The translations under genes were made by a program, and so were the position numbers. 5,009 bases of DNA, taken from contig JAZQGX010000199.1 in NCBI GenBank assembly GCA_045540275.1, forward strand, positions 1 through 5,009, given 5' to 3'. Below the pieces are notes generated by a model. The model was not told where the DNA came from. It did no database searches and saw nothing but the letters and a program-made list of their open reading frames with translations. Positions 1 through 4,532 of the stretch are shown piece after piece (within the stretch, counting starts at the first letter, position 1; the number at the start of each line of letters is the position of its first letter). The stretch comes from RGIG8368 sp045540275 (GTDB taxonomy: Bacteria > Verrucomicrobiota > Kiritimatiellia > RFP12 > UBA1067).

Positions 1-100
1 CAAACACATACTGGTAGATTGCCTTCCACGCCTCGTCGCAGAACCCCTGCGGCTTCGCGTAGTCGGCGTAGAACACGTCGCCAGCCTTCATCATCGGACA
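1..100 (-). pseudogene. TIGR04076-family fragment (central part only, runs off window edge)
   Basis: On the minus strand these bases encode the centre of a TIGR04076 protein, from the conserved CPMMKAGDVFYADYAKP stretch through FCDEAWKAIYQYVF. They are identical, base for base, to codons 29-61 of the neighbouring gene at 170-367. No plausible N-terminus precedes it: reading upstream in the same frame gives 23 codons unlike the family back to the stop codon of that neighbour, with no ATG except the internal Met-Met. The C-terminal part would lie left of base 1 and cannot be seen. It could be a duplicated fragment, the displaced 3' half of the neighbouring gene, or an assembly artefact if base 1 is also a contig end. 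Confidence 0.6.
1..100. repeat. Direct repeat, copy 1 (exact 100 bp, open to the left)
   Basis: Bases 1-100 are identical to bases 184-283 in the same orientation. The copies diverge at 101 versus 284. The left limit cannot be set because copy 1 reaches the window edge. The offset is 183 bp, exactly 61 codons, so the reading frame is preserved between copies. Confidence 0.95.
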
Positions 101-169
101 AGTCGGAGGCCAAGCGGTCTTAGGAAGACAAACTGGTAAGACAACTCCTTGGCACACAGAACGACATGG

Positions 170-367
170 CTACGATCCGACTTCAAACACATACTGGTAG
201 ATTGCCTTCCACGCCTCGTCGCAGAACCCCTGCGGCTTCGCGTAGTCGGCGTAGAACACGTCGCCAGCCTTCATCATCGGACACGCTGTCAGCCCGTCAA
301 TTCCGTATTCCGCCGCAAGCTCCTTGTCGAGCGTCGTCTTGAGGATTGTGATTTTAACCTTCTTCAT
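170..367 (-). CDS. TIGR04076-family protein, C-terminally truncated (65 aa)
   Basis: This small cysteine-containing protein is clearly related to the complete neighbour at 379-714: MKKVKITILKTTLDKELA, then CPMMKAGDVFYADYAKP, then FCDEAWKAIYQYVF. The family has no established biochemical role that I know of. The start at 367 is preferred over 382 because an AAGGAG ribosome-binding site lies 6 bases upstream and the family begins MKKVKIT. It begins 11 bases after the stop of 379-714. The protein ends with EVGS right after the YVF motif (residue 61), so the glycine-rich loop and the conserved CCNDGLRPV block seen in the neighbour are missing. Cys29 and Cys49 remain. I read it as a truncated gene; whether a product is stable is unknown. 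Confidence 0.7.
   Translation of the reverse strand: MKKVKITILKTTLDKELAAEYGIDGLTACPMMKAGDVFYADYAKPQGFCDEAWKAIYQYVFEVGS
184..283. repeat. Direct repeat, copy 2 (exact 100 bp)
   Basis: Matches 1-100 without a mismatch and covers codons 29-61 of the truncated TIGR04076 gene at 170-367. On its left it adjoins an 83-bp spacer (101-183) that does not match the flank on the right side of this copy, so this is not a simple perfect tandem duplication of a 183-bp unit. Confidence 0.95.
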
Positions 368-373
368 GTTATT

Positions 374-379
374 CTCCTT
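374..379 (-). promoter_or_regulatory. Ribosome-binding site deciding the start at 367
   Basis: AAGGAG on the minus strand, 6 bases before the ATG at 367-365. It overlaps the stop codon of the upstream gene and favours this start over the in-frame ATG at 382. Confidence 0.75.
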
Positions 380-714
380 CACTCCCTGCCGAGAAACGGC
401 CCGGCATCCCTATCGGTGGCCTCGAGTTTGAAGTACACCGGACGCAACCCGTCGTTGCAACAGGTGATGACCTTGCCCGGCTCCTTCATCCATCCGCCGC
501 CGTAGAACTCGCGCACGCCGCAGGCGAGCGAGAACACGTACTGGTTGATCGTGCGCCACGCGGCGTCGCACATTCCCTCCGGGCACGTGTTCGTCGCGTA
601 GAACACTTGCCCGGCTTTCAAGACGGGACACGGCTCGAGATTCGGCACGGCATATTCATCTGCCAGATCCTTCTTGAGCGATGTCTCGAGAACTGTTATT
701 TTTACAACTGTCAT
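379..714 (-). CDS. TIGR04076-family protein, apparently complete (111 aa)
   Basis: A complete member of the TIGR04076 family of small cysteine-rich proteins found mainly in anaerobes; function not established. The visible layout is a strand-like N-terminus (VKITVLETSL, residues 4-13), an EPCPVLKAGQVFYA block (27-40), GMCDAAWRTINQYVF (47-61), a glycine-rich turn (GGGWMKEPG, 72-80) and the CCNDGLRPVYFKLEAT block (85-100). Cysteines are at 29, 44, 49, 65, 85 and 86. The paired CC near the C-terminus and the conserved CP suggest metal or redox chemistry, which is inference. The ATG shares an ATGA overlap with the stop of 711-905; the ribosome-binding site is weak (AAGAAGAG about 11 bases upstream), so coupling is likely. 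The truncated copy follows 11 bases downstream. Confidence 0.85.
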   Translation of the reverse strand: MTVVKITVLETSLKKDLADEYAVPNLEPCPVLKAGQVFYATNTCPEGMCDAAWRTINQYVFSLACGVREFYGGGWMKEPGKVITCCNDGLRPVYFKLEATDRDAGPFLGRE

Positions 715-905
715 GCCACATTTACTCTTCTTTGATTACGCCTTTTTAAACACAAGCCCGCACTTGAAAGCGTCGGCGGCTTATGGCTCGACGGCGTGTA
801 GAACGCAAGCGTGCAGGCGTCCGCCTTGCCGTTTTCGTCATACGCCGCCGCGATGATCGCGGGCGTCGGCGAAACAACCGCCCGCAGTTTGAGAGATTTC
901 TTCAT
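711..905 (-). pseudogene. Flavin reductase-like remnant with internal deletion and frameshift (64-aa frame)
   Basis: Residues 1-35 look like the N-terminus of flavoredoxin-type flavin reductases (FMN-binding split barrel, usually about 190 aa): MKKSLKLRAVVSPTPAIIAA, AYDENGKADACTLAF. The next block, YTPSSHK, resembles the family's C-terminal F-x-P-x-x-H motif, so about 130 central residues are absent. After HKPP the frame runs into unrelated arginine-rich sequence, while the +1 frame over 736-770 reads DAFKCGLVFKKA and stops at 738-736, which looks like the true family C-terminus. The gene therefore seems both internally deleted and frameshifted. The start at 905 has a textbook AAGGAGG site 7 bases upstream and an ATGA overlap with the 158-aa gene; the stop overlaps the next ATG. 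The FMN-binding core is missing, so reductase activity is not expected. Confidence 0.6.
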
Positions 906-1378
906 ATTGCATCCTCCTTGCATCGCCAGTATTTGTCGGTGTGTTTGATGGCGTGATGAAAAGCGAGGAAAACTACGGCTGCCGGCAAGAGCGCAAGCAC
1001 GACAACTGCTCGTCCAGCTATAATTGCTGCAATCACAACCATCGCGGCGAACAGGAAGGCCAACGCAGCTATCAACCAGCCAAGAACCGGCGAGTCTGAC
1101 TGCTTGCGCAATTTTTGTCTTATTGCGTCCATCTTGGCGGAGCCTAGCGTCGGCATGCTGTCCGCAGCCTTGAGGACTTCAACAGTCCTGCTCCATGTCC
1201 ATACACCACATGGAGAACGTTTGTAACCAAGTTTCTCCATGTGAAACAATATCCTTAGCGTGCGAAGGCCCCTAATCGCGATGTAGCACCATGCCACGAG
1301 AAAGCACAAACTAAAGGCCGCAACCGCGCCCATAAGCGCGATGAGCGCAGGGTGGTCAAGTAGTTCGGTCGGAGTCAT
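902..1378 (-). CDS. Hypothetical membrane protein (158 aa, three predicted membrane segments)
   Basis: I do not recognise the family. Three hydrophobic stretches are visible: residues about 12-36 (ALMGAVAAFSLCFLVAWCY), 97-119 (VLGWLIAALAFLFAAMVV) and 122-141 (RAVVVLALLPAAVVFLAF). Between the first and second is a basic soluble loop (about 37-95) with many Arg/Lys residues (KLGYKRS, RQKLRKQ), likely cytoplasmic. The short tail HTDKYWRCKEDAI is polar. The ATG overlaps the stop of the mini flavin reductase 1375-1563 by ATGA, and its own stop overlaps the ATG at 905, so it sits tightly coupled between two deleted flavin-reductase genes. No motif indicates transport or enzymatic activity. Confidence 0.75.
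   Translation of the reverse strand: MTPTELLDHPALIALMGAVAAFSLCFLVAWCYIAIRGLRTLRILFHMEKLGYKRSPCGVWTWSRTVEVLKAADSMPTLGSAKMDAIRQKLRKQSDSPVLGWLIAALAFLFAAMVVIAAIIAGRAVVVLALLPAAVVFLAFHHAIKHTDKYWRCKEDAI
913..919 (-). promoter_or_regulatory. Strong ribosome-binding site for the start at 905
   Basis: AAGGAGG, 7 bases before the ATG at 905-903, located within the last codons of the upstream 158-aa gene. It favours 905 over the in-frame ATG at 923, and shows that the remnant gene keeps an intact initiation region. Confidence 0.8.
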
Positions 1379-1563
1379 GAATGCAGTAACTTCCCGACGG
1401 AGAATGCGTTGGCGACGGCATCGCCCATGATGCGATAGACGTGGGCGCAGGGGTCAAAGCAGATCGGCTTCATCACGTCAGGCGTTCCGTCTTCCCCGTA
1501 AGTGCCGATCATCAACACCGGCATCGGAAACATCCAGTTCTTCTTGTCAAAGTTCTTTTTCAT
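1375..1563 (-). CDS. Internally deleted 'mini' flavin reductase-like protein (62 aa)
   Basis: Residues 1-31 (MKKNFDKKNWMFPMPVLMIG, TYGEDGTPDVM) match the start of flavoredoxin-type flavin reductases, which bind FMN in a split barrel of about 190 aa. Residues 32-60 (KPICFDPCAHVYRIMGDAV, ANAFSVGKLL) match the end of the same family, where KPI-F-DP-x-H-Y-x-x-G-x-x-x-x-AF-x-x-G precedes the stop. About 130 central residues, including most of the barrel and FMN contacts, are missing, and the join is in frame. The start at 1563 is chosen for its AAGGAG site 8 bases upstream and the family-typical MKKNF; longer versions run into the upstream gene. The stop overlaps the next ATG (ATGA). It may be a decayed gene still translated, or a retained microprotein; the domain reading is from memory of the family. 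Confidence 0.65.
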   Translation of the reverse strand: MKKNFDKKNWMFPMPVLMIGTYGEDGTPDVMKPICFDPCAHVYRIMGDAVANAFSVGKLLHS

Positions 1564-1571
1564 GGTGCGGT

Positions 1572-1577
1572 CTCCTT
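1572..1577 (-). promoter_or_regulatory. Ribosome-binding site deciding the start at 1563
   Basis: AAGGAG, 8 bases before the ATG at 1563-1561, in the 41-base gap after the 457-aa gene. Confidence 0.75.
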
Positions 1578-1604
1578 TTCCTCTATAGACTTGCATGATT
1601 CTCT

Positions 1605-2978
1605 TTAGCGCTGCCAACCCTCTATCTTGCAGATGCGCTCTGCCAGCTTGCGTTCGGGCTTGCCGGAGTCTGGCTTGAACCACACTTCTATTCGCGCCGC
1701 ATACGGCTTGCCCCAGTCACCTTCGTAGATCGTGAACTCGTTTTCGTAGAGGAACTTCTCGTCCGGATCCTGCGACCAGCCAATACGCTCGTTTGAGCTG
1801 CCGTAAAGACGTCCCTCCGACAGGCGCGTCCCTTTCGTTGCCTCGTATGCCTTCAGATAAGCCACGCCAGCTTCACCCGGATTGAGTCGCAATGTCAGAT
1901 TGTAGATGCCTGGCTGCATGCCGTCGCGAAGCACGAATTCCTCAGGTCCGCGCTTGACCGCATCCGCCGGCAATTTAAGCTCGGCAAACTCCGCCTTCAG
2001 GAATGACAAAGCCGCATTGGTGATGCGCCTTTCGCGCGCCGTTGTCTGCTCGAACACCTCTACGCAGAAGTCTTTGTCGCCGAAACACTCGCAGCTTGTG
2101 AAATCGCCAGGATTAGCCGTGGAACCTCCCCATTCGCGCAACCCAGCCACGACCGTTGCCGTTGCCGGATGCTCCGCGCCTTTCTTCCGCCCGAATGGCG
2201 AATACGGAAACCCGAGAGTCGTCCGTGTCTGAAAGCGCGTGGTTCTCTGGTGGGCCTCGAAATTCTCGCCGGGACGCATCGTGCGCGAATTGCCCGAATA
2301 GTATCCGTGAAGAGGATGATTCCAGATTTCTCGCACACGCAAGCGGCGTGTCGCACTTAGGTGTCCATGGTCTTCGTGCAGCCACCAGCCAGGATGGCGG
2401 GCGAGATATGCCATCAGTTCGTCACGCCGATTGTGGACTAAATCCGCTAGCCCGGAAAGATCGCAGGTCACCGTGGCATCTTCGCCGCCGTCTTTTGCAA
2501 GGCTTTTGAAAACGCTCAGGGCGAAGTCGTCGTCATAGACATCGGCAGTGCTGAACTGGCAGCCTTCGAAACCGCTTTCGGGCGTTACGATTGTCGCCTC
2601 GACTTCCGGAGGAATCGTCAGCGCGTCGGCAAAGTGGTCCTCGCTTGGGCCAAACATCACCCTGAAAAACAGCATCGCAACCGCGCAAAGGAAGCCGACC
2701 ATCCATGCCACGCCAAGAACTGTCTGCAACAATGCTCGCTTCCAGCGTCGCTTGAAAAGCGAAACAACCCATGCGACAAAATACACGATTCCCGCAATCA
2801 GCAGCAACGCCAGCAGCGCAAACCCGACATAGCGCACAATCGGTTTCAGCACCGTTCGCGCAAGAAAAAGATCGAGAATCGTCACAGCGACAAGCAGAGC
2901 CGTTGCGCCGCACAATACGACGAACGCGCCGTACCATGTGTCGAACAGGAATTGAACAAGGCCTTTCTCAGTTTTCAT
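1605..2978 (-). CDS. Hypothetical membrane-anchored protein with large soluble domain (457 aa)
   Basis: Not recognised. Three hydrophobic segments lie at about 17-39, 49-75 and 86-107. The basic loop KRRWKR (76-81) between the second and third should be cytoplasmic, so the N-terminus is predicted inside and residues 110-457 outside the membrane. The soluble part has two regions: 115-330, with a Trp/His-rich stretch around GWWLHEDHGH (197-206) and cysteines at 140, 172, 296, 298 and 305; and 345-457, which reads as a beta-rich domain (YNLTLRLNPGEAGVAYLKAY, FTIYEGDW, ARIEVWFKP). No catalytic motif is evident. The start is supported by AAGGA about 10 bases upstream. It begins 52 bases after the toxin gene and ends 41 bases before the mini flavin reductase; no clear terminator separates them. 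Confidence 0.8.
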   Translation of the reverse strand: MKTEKGLVQFLFDTWYGAFVVLCGATALLVAVTILDLFLARTVLKPIVRYVGFALLALLLIAGIVYFVAWVVSLFKRRWKRALLQTVLGVAWMVGFLCAVAMLFFRVMFGPSEDHFADALTIPPEVEATIVTPESGFEGCQFSTADVYDDDFALSVFKSLAKDGGEDATVTCDLSGLADLVHNRRDELMAYLARHPGWWLHEDHGHLSATRRLRVREIWNHPLHGYYSGNSRTMRPGENFEAHQRTTRFQTRTTLGFPYSPFGRKKGAEHPATATVVAGLREWGGSTANPGDFTSCECFGDKDFCVEVFEQTTARERRITNAALSFLKAEFAELKLPADAVKRGPEEFVLRDGMQPGIYNLTLRLNPGEAGVAYLKAYEATKGTRLSEGRLYGSSNERIGWSQDPDEKFLYENEFTIYEGDWGKPYAARIEVWFKPDSGKPERKLAERICKIEGWQR

Positions 2979-2986
2979 CGTGATTA

Positions 2987-3001
2987 ATTCCTTACTGGAA
3001 T
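2987..3001 (-). promoter_or_regulatory. Small hairpin covering the ribosome-binding site of the 457-aa gene
   Basis: On the minus strand ATTCC-AGTAA-GGAAT forms a 5-bp stem with a 5-base loop, and the right arm contains part of the AAGGA site for the ATG at 2978. It is AT-rich and weak, so it may be chance. Confidence 0.25.
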
Positions 3002-3030
3002 CTTGGTGTCAGCCATTGGATTGAAAGCGG

Positions 3031-3408
3031 TTATGCACGGAAAGCCCTCGCATCGAGCAGCGGGACTTCCTTGAAGTGCTTTGCGTTTCCGCTAAGAAGC
3101 GTGTCGCCGTTTTCAAGAGCTGTGGCGAAGATCAGCGCGTCGCATACGCCGAGGTCGCTTTTCAGCGCCGTGGACTCCATTATCGAAATCGCGCGGGTTG
3201 AGATTTCCGCAGTCACGGGCAATGTAGCGAAGCCGAGTGTCGAAAGGAAGCGCTTCATTGAAAGCATTTCCGCCTTGTTCCTGACGCCTTGCAGAAGCTC
3301 CATGTAGGTGACGGAGGAAATAGAGCGCGTTGTCGCCTCGTCTATCGCATCAAGTGCCTTTCCGTTGCCGCGAAAAGCCCATATCATCACGTCGGTGTCG
3401 AAGATCAT
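3031..3408 (-). CDS. vapC: VapC-like PIN-domain toxin (type II toxin-antitoxin)
   Basis: A 125-aa PIN-domain protein. The family are Mg2+-dependent endoribonucleases that cut RNAs such as tRNA when freed from the antitoxin. Visible landmarks: MIFDTDVMIWAF with Asp4 and Asp6, SSVTYMELLQG with Glu37, SDLGVCDALIFATALENGDT with Asp85 and Asp90, and LLSGNAKHF (105-112) matching the usual L-x-T/S-x-N-x-x-H-F end motif. The acidic active-site set looks complete and length is normal for VapC. The start at 3408 is chosen over the longer frame because the PIN fold begins here, GGAGG lies 5 bases upstream (3414-3418), and the ATG overlaps the antitoxin stop as ATGA, the usual coupled arrangement. The specific RNA target cannot be told from sequence. 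Confidence 0.9.
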   Translation of the reverse strand: MIFDTDVMIWAFRGNGKALDAIDEATTRSISSVTYMELLQGVRNKAEMLSMKRFLSTLGFATLPVTAEISTRAISIMESTALKSDLGVCDALIFATALENGDTLLSGNAKHFKEVPLLDARAFRA

Positions 3409-3653
3409 GCGAACCTCCGCCGCGCACGGAGATTGCGGACATGCTCGGTCGGCGACGTAAGGTCGTCGCGGTCCGCCCACATTCCGGCAGCTGCGCAATC
3501 CCTTGCGGACGGCGTATTCGGCTTCGCGTCTTCCCATGCGACCATTATTGCCCAGGGCCGTCCGTGTGAAGATACAGTTACGCGCTCGCGCCGAGAGATC
3601 GCGCCTTGGATTTCGGGCATGCGCCTTCTGAAGTCAAGCATTGTGGCATTCAT
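3405..3653 (-). CDS. Phd/YefM-family antitoxin
   Basis: An 82-aa protein with the layout of Phd/YefM antitoxins: an N-terminal DNA-binding part (NATMLDFRRRMPEIQGAISR, residues 2-21; then RERVTVSSHGRPWAIMV, 22-38) and a flexible toxin-binding tail with the common GMWADRDDLTSP...VRNLRARRR pattern (about 57-80). It should neutralise the adjacent PIN toxin and repress the operon with it. The start at 3653 is preferred over the in-frame ATG at 3674: TTGGAGC gives GGAG 6 bases upstream of 3653, while 3674 has no such site and would lie very close to the proposed promoter. The stop overlaps the toxin ATG by ATGA. Confidence is high for the role from both sequence and position. Confidence 0.85.
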   Translation of the reverse strand: MNATMLDFRRRMPEIQGAISRRERVTVSSHGRPWAIMVAWEDAKPNTPSARDCAAAGMWADRDDLTSPTEHVRNLRARRRFA

Positions 3654-3659
3654 CTTTTG

Positions 3660-3663
3660 CTCC
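3660..3663 (-). promoter_or_regulatory. Ribosome-binding site deciding the antitoxin start at 3653
   Basis: GGAG 6 bases before the ATG at 3653-3651; nothing comparable precedes the alternative ATG at 3674. Confidence 0.65.
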
Positions 3664-3677
3664 AATATGCTCATTTA

Positions 3678-3705
3678 AACTGTGCATATTTTATCACATG
3701 CAGTT
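3678..3705. promoter_or_regulatory. Imperfect inverted repeat over the -10 box, candidate operator
   Basis: The left arm AACTGTGCAT (3678-3687) and right arm ATGCAGTT (3698-3705) pair over 8 bases with a 2-base bulge, straddling the TAAAAT -10 box. Type II antitoxins of the Phd family typically bind palindromes over their own promoter, so autoregulation is a reasonable inference. Confidence 0.4.
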
Positions 3706-3716
3706 GCTTTGTGCAA
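3688..3716 (-). promoter_or_regulatory. Candidate sigma70-type promoter of the toxin-antitoxin pair
   Basis: Minus strand: TTGCAC (3716-3711), a 17-base spacer, then TAAAAT (3693-3688) preceded by TG one base upstream, an extended -10. Transcription would start near 3681, about 28 bases before the antitoxin ATG at 3653. The promoter lies inside the last codons of trmL, so the module could be expressed independently of the upstream operon. The -35 box is only partly consensus. Confidence 0.5.
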
Positions 3717-4182
3717 GGGGGCAATGGGTTAGTTGCCTGTAGCACTCGTACGCGGCGATGGAGACAGCGTTTGCAAGGTTGATGCTTCGCGCATGTTCGC
3801 CGGGCATGGGGATCTTGAATAGCGATTCTTTGTAGCGGTCGTAGAAGTCCTTTGGCAGTCCTGACGACTCATTCCCGAACACAAGCGCGTCGCCTTCGGA
3901 AAAACGGCATTCGTATAGTGACTTCTCTCCGTGCGTCGAGAGAAAGAAGAGTCGCTTGGGCTTTGCCGCCGCAAGATACTCATCCCAAGTGTCGTGAAGC
4001 ACGACGTCGAGATGCGGCCAGTAGTCGAGACCTGCGCGGGCGACGTAGCGGTCGTCGAGGGCGAAGCCGAGGGGCCTTACGAGATGAAGCGGCACGCCCA
4101 GCCCCACGCAGAGTCGGCCTATCGCCCCTGTATTGTGCGGGATTTCAGGACGCAGGAGGACGATTGAAAAGCAATGCTTCAT
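3694..4182 (-). CDS. trmL: tRNA (cytidine/uridine-34 2'-O)-methyltransferase TrmL
   Basis: A 162-aa SPOUT (trefoil-knot) methyltransferase of the TrmL/YibK type, close to the usual ~155-160 aa. The family methylates the 2'-O of the wobble nucleotide (C34 or U34) in certain leucine tRNAs using S-adenosylmethionine, as a cytoplasmic dimer. Visible motifs: PEIPHNTGAIGRLC (12-25) with Asn17 and Arg23, VFGNESSGLP (101-110), and IPMPGEHARSINLANAVSIA (124-143) followed by AYECYRQ, which together form the knot and cofactor site. The start overlaps the stop of the DUF1653 gene as ATGA and has no good ribosome-binding site, so translation is probably coupled. The last codons carry the proposed toxin-antitoxin promoter. 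The gene appears complete. Confidence 0.93.
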   Translation of the reverse strand: MKHCFSIVLLRPEIPHNTGAIGRLCVGLGVPLHLVRPLGFALDDRYVARAGLDYWPHLDVVLHDTWDEYLAAAKPKRLFFLSTHGEKSLYECRFSEGDALVFGNESSGLPKDFYDRYKESLFKIPMPGEHARSINLANAVSIAAYECYRQLTHCPLAQSNCM

Positions 4183-4352
4183 AGTGGCTCGAACCGCTTC
4201 AACAGCTTCCCATCGCGCTCAATGGTCTCGAAAAACATCTTTGCGGGACGTACCCACAAGCCACCATCGCCGTAAAGGGCGCGGTACACGACCATCTCCT
4301 CCAGCGTCTCGGAGTCCTTGGCGAACCCTTCAAGGCGGTAGCGGTTGCGCAC
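4179..4352 (-). CDS. DUF1653-domain protein (57 aa in this frame, 5' end unclear)
   Basis: The frame reads NRYRLEGFAKDSETLEEMVV, YRALYGDGGLWVRPAKMFFE, TIERDGKLLKRFEPL, a good match to DUF1653, a domain of about 60-65 aa with the hallmark HSETLE-VVY-ALYG-GLWVRP-MF. Function is not established. The stop overlaps the trmL ATG by ATGA. No ATG exists upstream in this frame before a TAA; the GTG at 4352 is the only conventional start and lacks a properly spaced ribosome-binding site. The usual domain start (Y-R-H-F-K-G before NRYR) is also missing. I therefore suspect the true start is at 4477 in another frame and that the gene is broken by frame changes, or that the sequence has errors there. Confidence 0.7.
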   Translation of the reverse strand: MRNRYRLEGFAKDSETLEEMVVYRALYGDGGLWVRPAKMFFETIERDGKLLKRFEPL

Positions 4353-4477
4353 CCTCTTGCGACTTTGCTTCGCAAAGCTCCTCGCGTTGCTCGTCGGGGA
4401 ACCTGACGGCTTCGCCGCAGGTGCATCTTGAAGTGCAGGAACTCGCGCCTGACCAGACCTGTCTTATCTTCATCCAT
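4330..4477 (-). pseudogene. Frame-disrupted 5' part of the DUF1653 gene (or a small separate ORF)
   Basis: An ATG at 4477 has a good GAGGG site 6 bases upstream and opens with MDEDKTGLVRREFLHFKMHL. After about 20 codons this frame turns into arginine-rich, CGA-rich sequence, whereas the +1 frame becomes coding-like (EAVRFPDEQREELCEAKSQE) down to a stop at 4330. The DUF1653 frame lies one further base along. Removing one base near 4415-4420 and one G from the GGG run just upstream of the GTG at 4352 would join all three pieces into one frame of about 98 codons ending at 4179. The codon-usage judgement is by eye. An alternative is a separate small ORF overlapping DUF1653. Confidence 0.4.
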
Positions 4478-4483
4478 GTCATA

Positions 4484-4488
4484 CCCTC
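4484..4488 (-). promoter_or_regulatory. Ribosome-binding site before the ATG at 4477
   Basis: GAGGG, 6 bases before the ATG at 4477-4475. It is the only well-placed initiation signal in the gap between the zinc-ribbon gene and trmL, which supports translation starting here. Confidence 0.5.
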
Positions 4489-4532
4489 ATATCCTACTGC
4501 CCTGATCGAAGACCAATCTGCCATGTTGTTTT

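Noticed and set aside
1..283. CRISPR array or insertion-sequence ends suggested by the repeat
   Set aside because: There are only two copies, 100 bp or longer, lying in coding sequence with an 83-bp spacer; there are no terminal inverted repeats, no transposase and no cas genes.
149..505. 118-aa plus-strand ORF
   Set aside because: It lies opposite two TIGR04076 genes with clear family motifs, so it is an antisense shadow of their codon usage. It also crosses the direct repeat without any recognisable domain.
1564..1604. Promoter before the mini flavin reductase (TATAGA-like -10)
   Set aside because: A possible -10 is visible but no acceptable -35 at 16-18 bases, so it is not supported.
1906..2987. 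Several plus-strand ORFs of 63-117 aa and minus-strand alternative-frame ORFs within the 457-aa gene
   Set aside because: They overlap one long frame with good start signal and clear membrane segments, are low-complexity or arginine/serine-rich, and mutually overlap in several frames.
2979..3030. Rho-independent terminator between toxin and 457-aa gene
   Set aside because: No GC-rich stem followed by a U-run on the minus strand; the only hairpin is a weak 5-bp one at the ribosome-binding site.
3409..3537. 43-residue N-terminal extension of the VapC frame
   Set aside because: The PIN domain begins at Met 3408, which has GGAGG at 5 bases and overlaps the antitoxin stop. The extension is just the antitoxin's DNA read in another frame.
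3289..3678. Plus-strand ORFs of 129 and 79 aa over the toxin-antitoxin pair
   Set aside because: Opposite a convincing Phd/VapC pair with ribosome-binding sites and coupling; no domain resemblance of their own.
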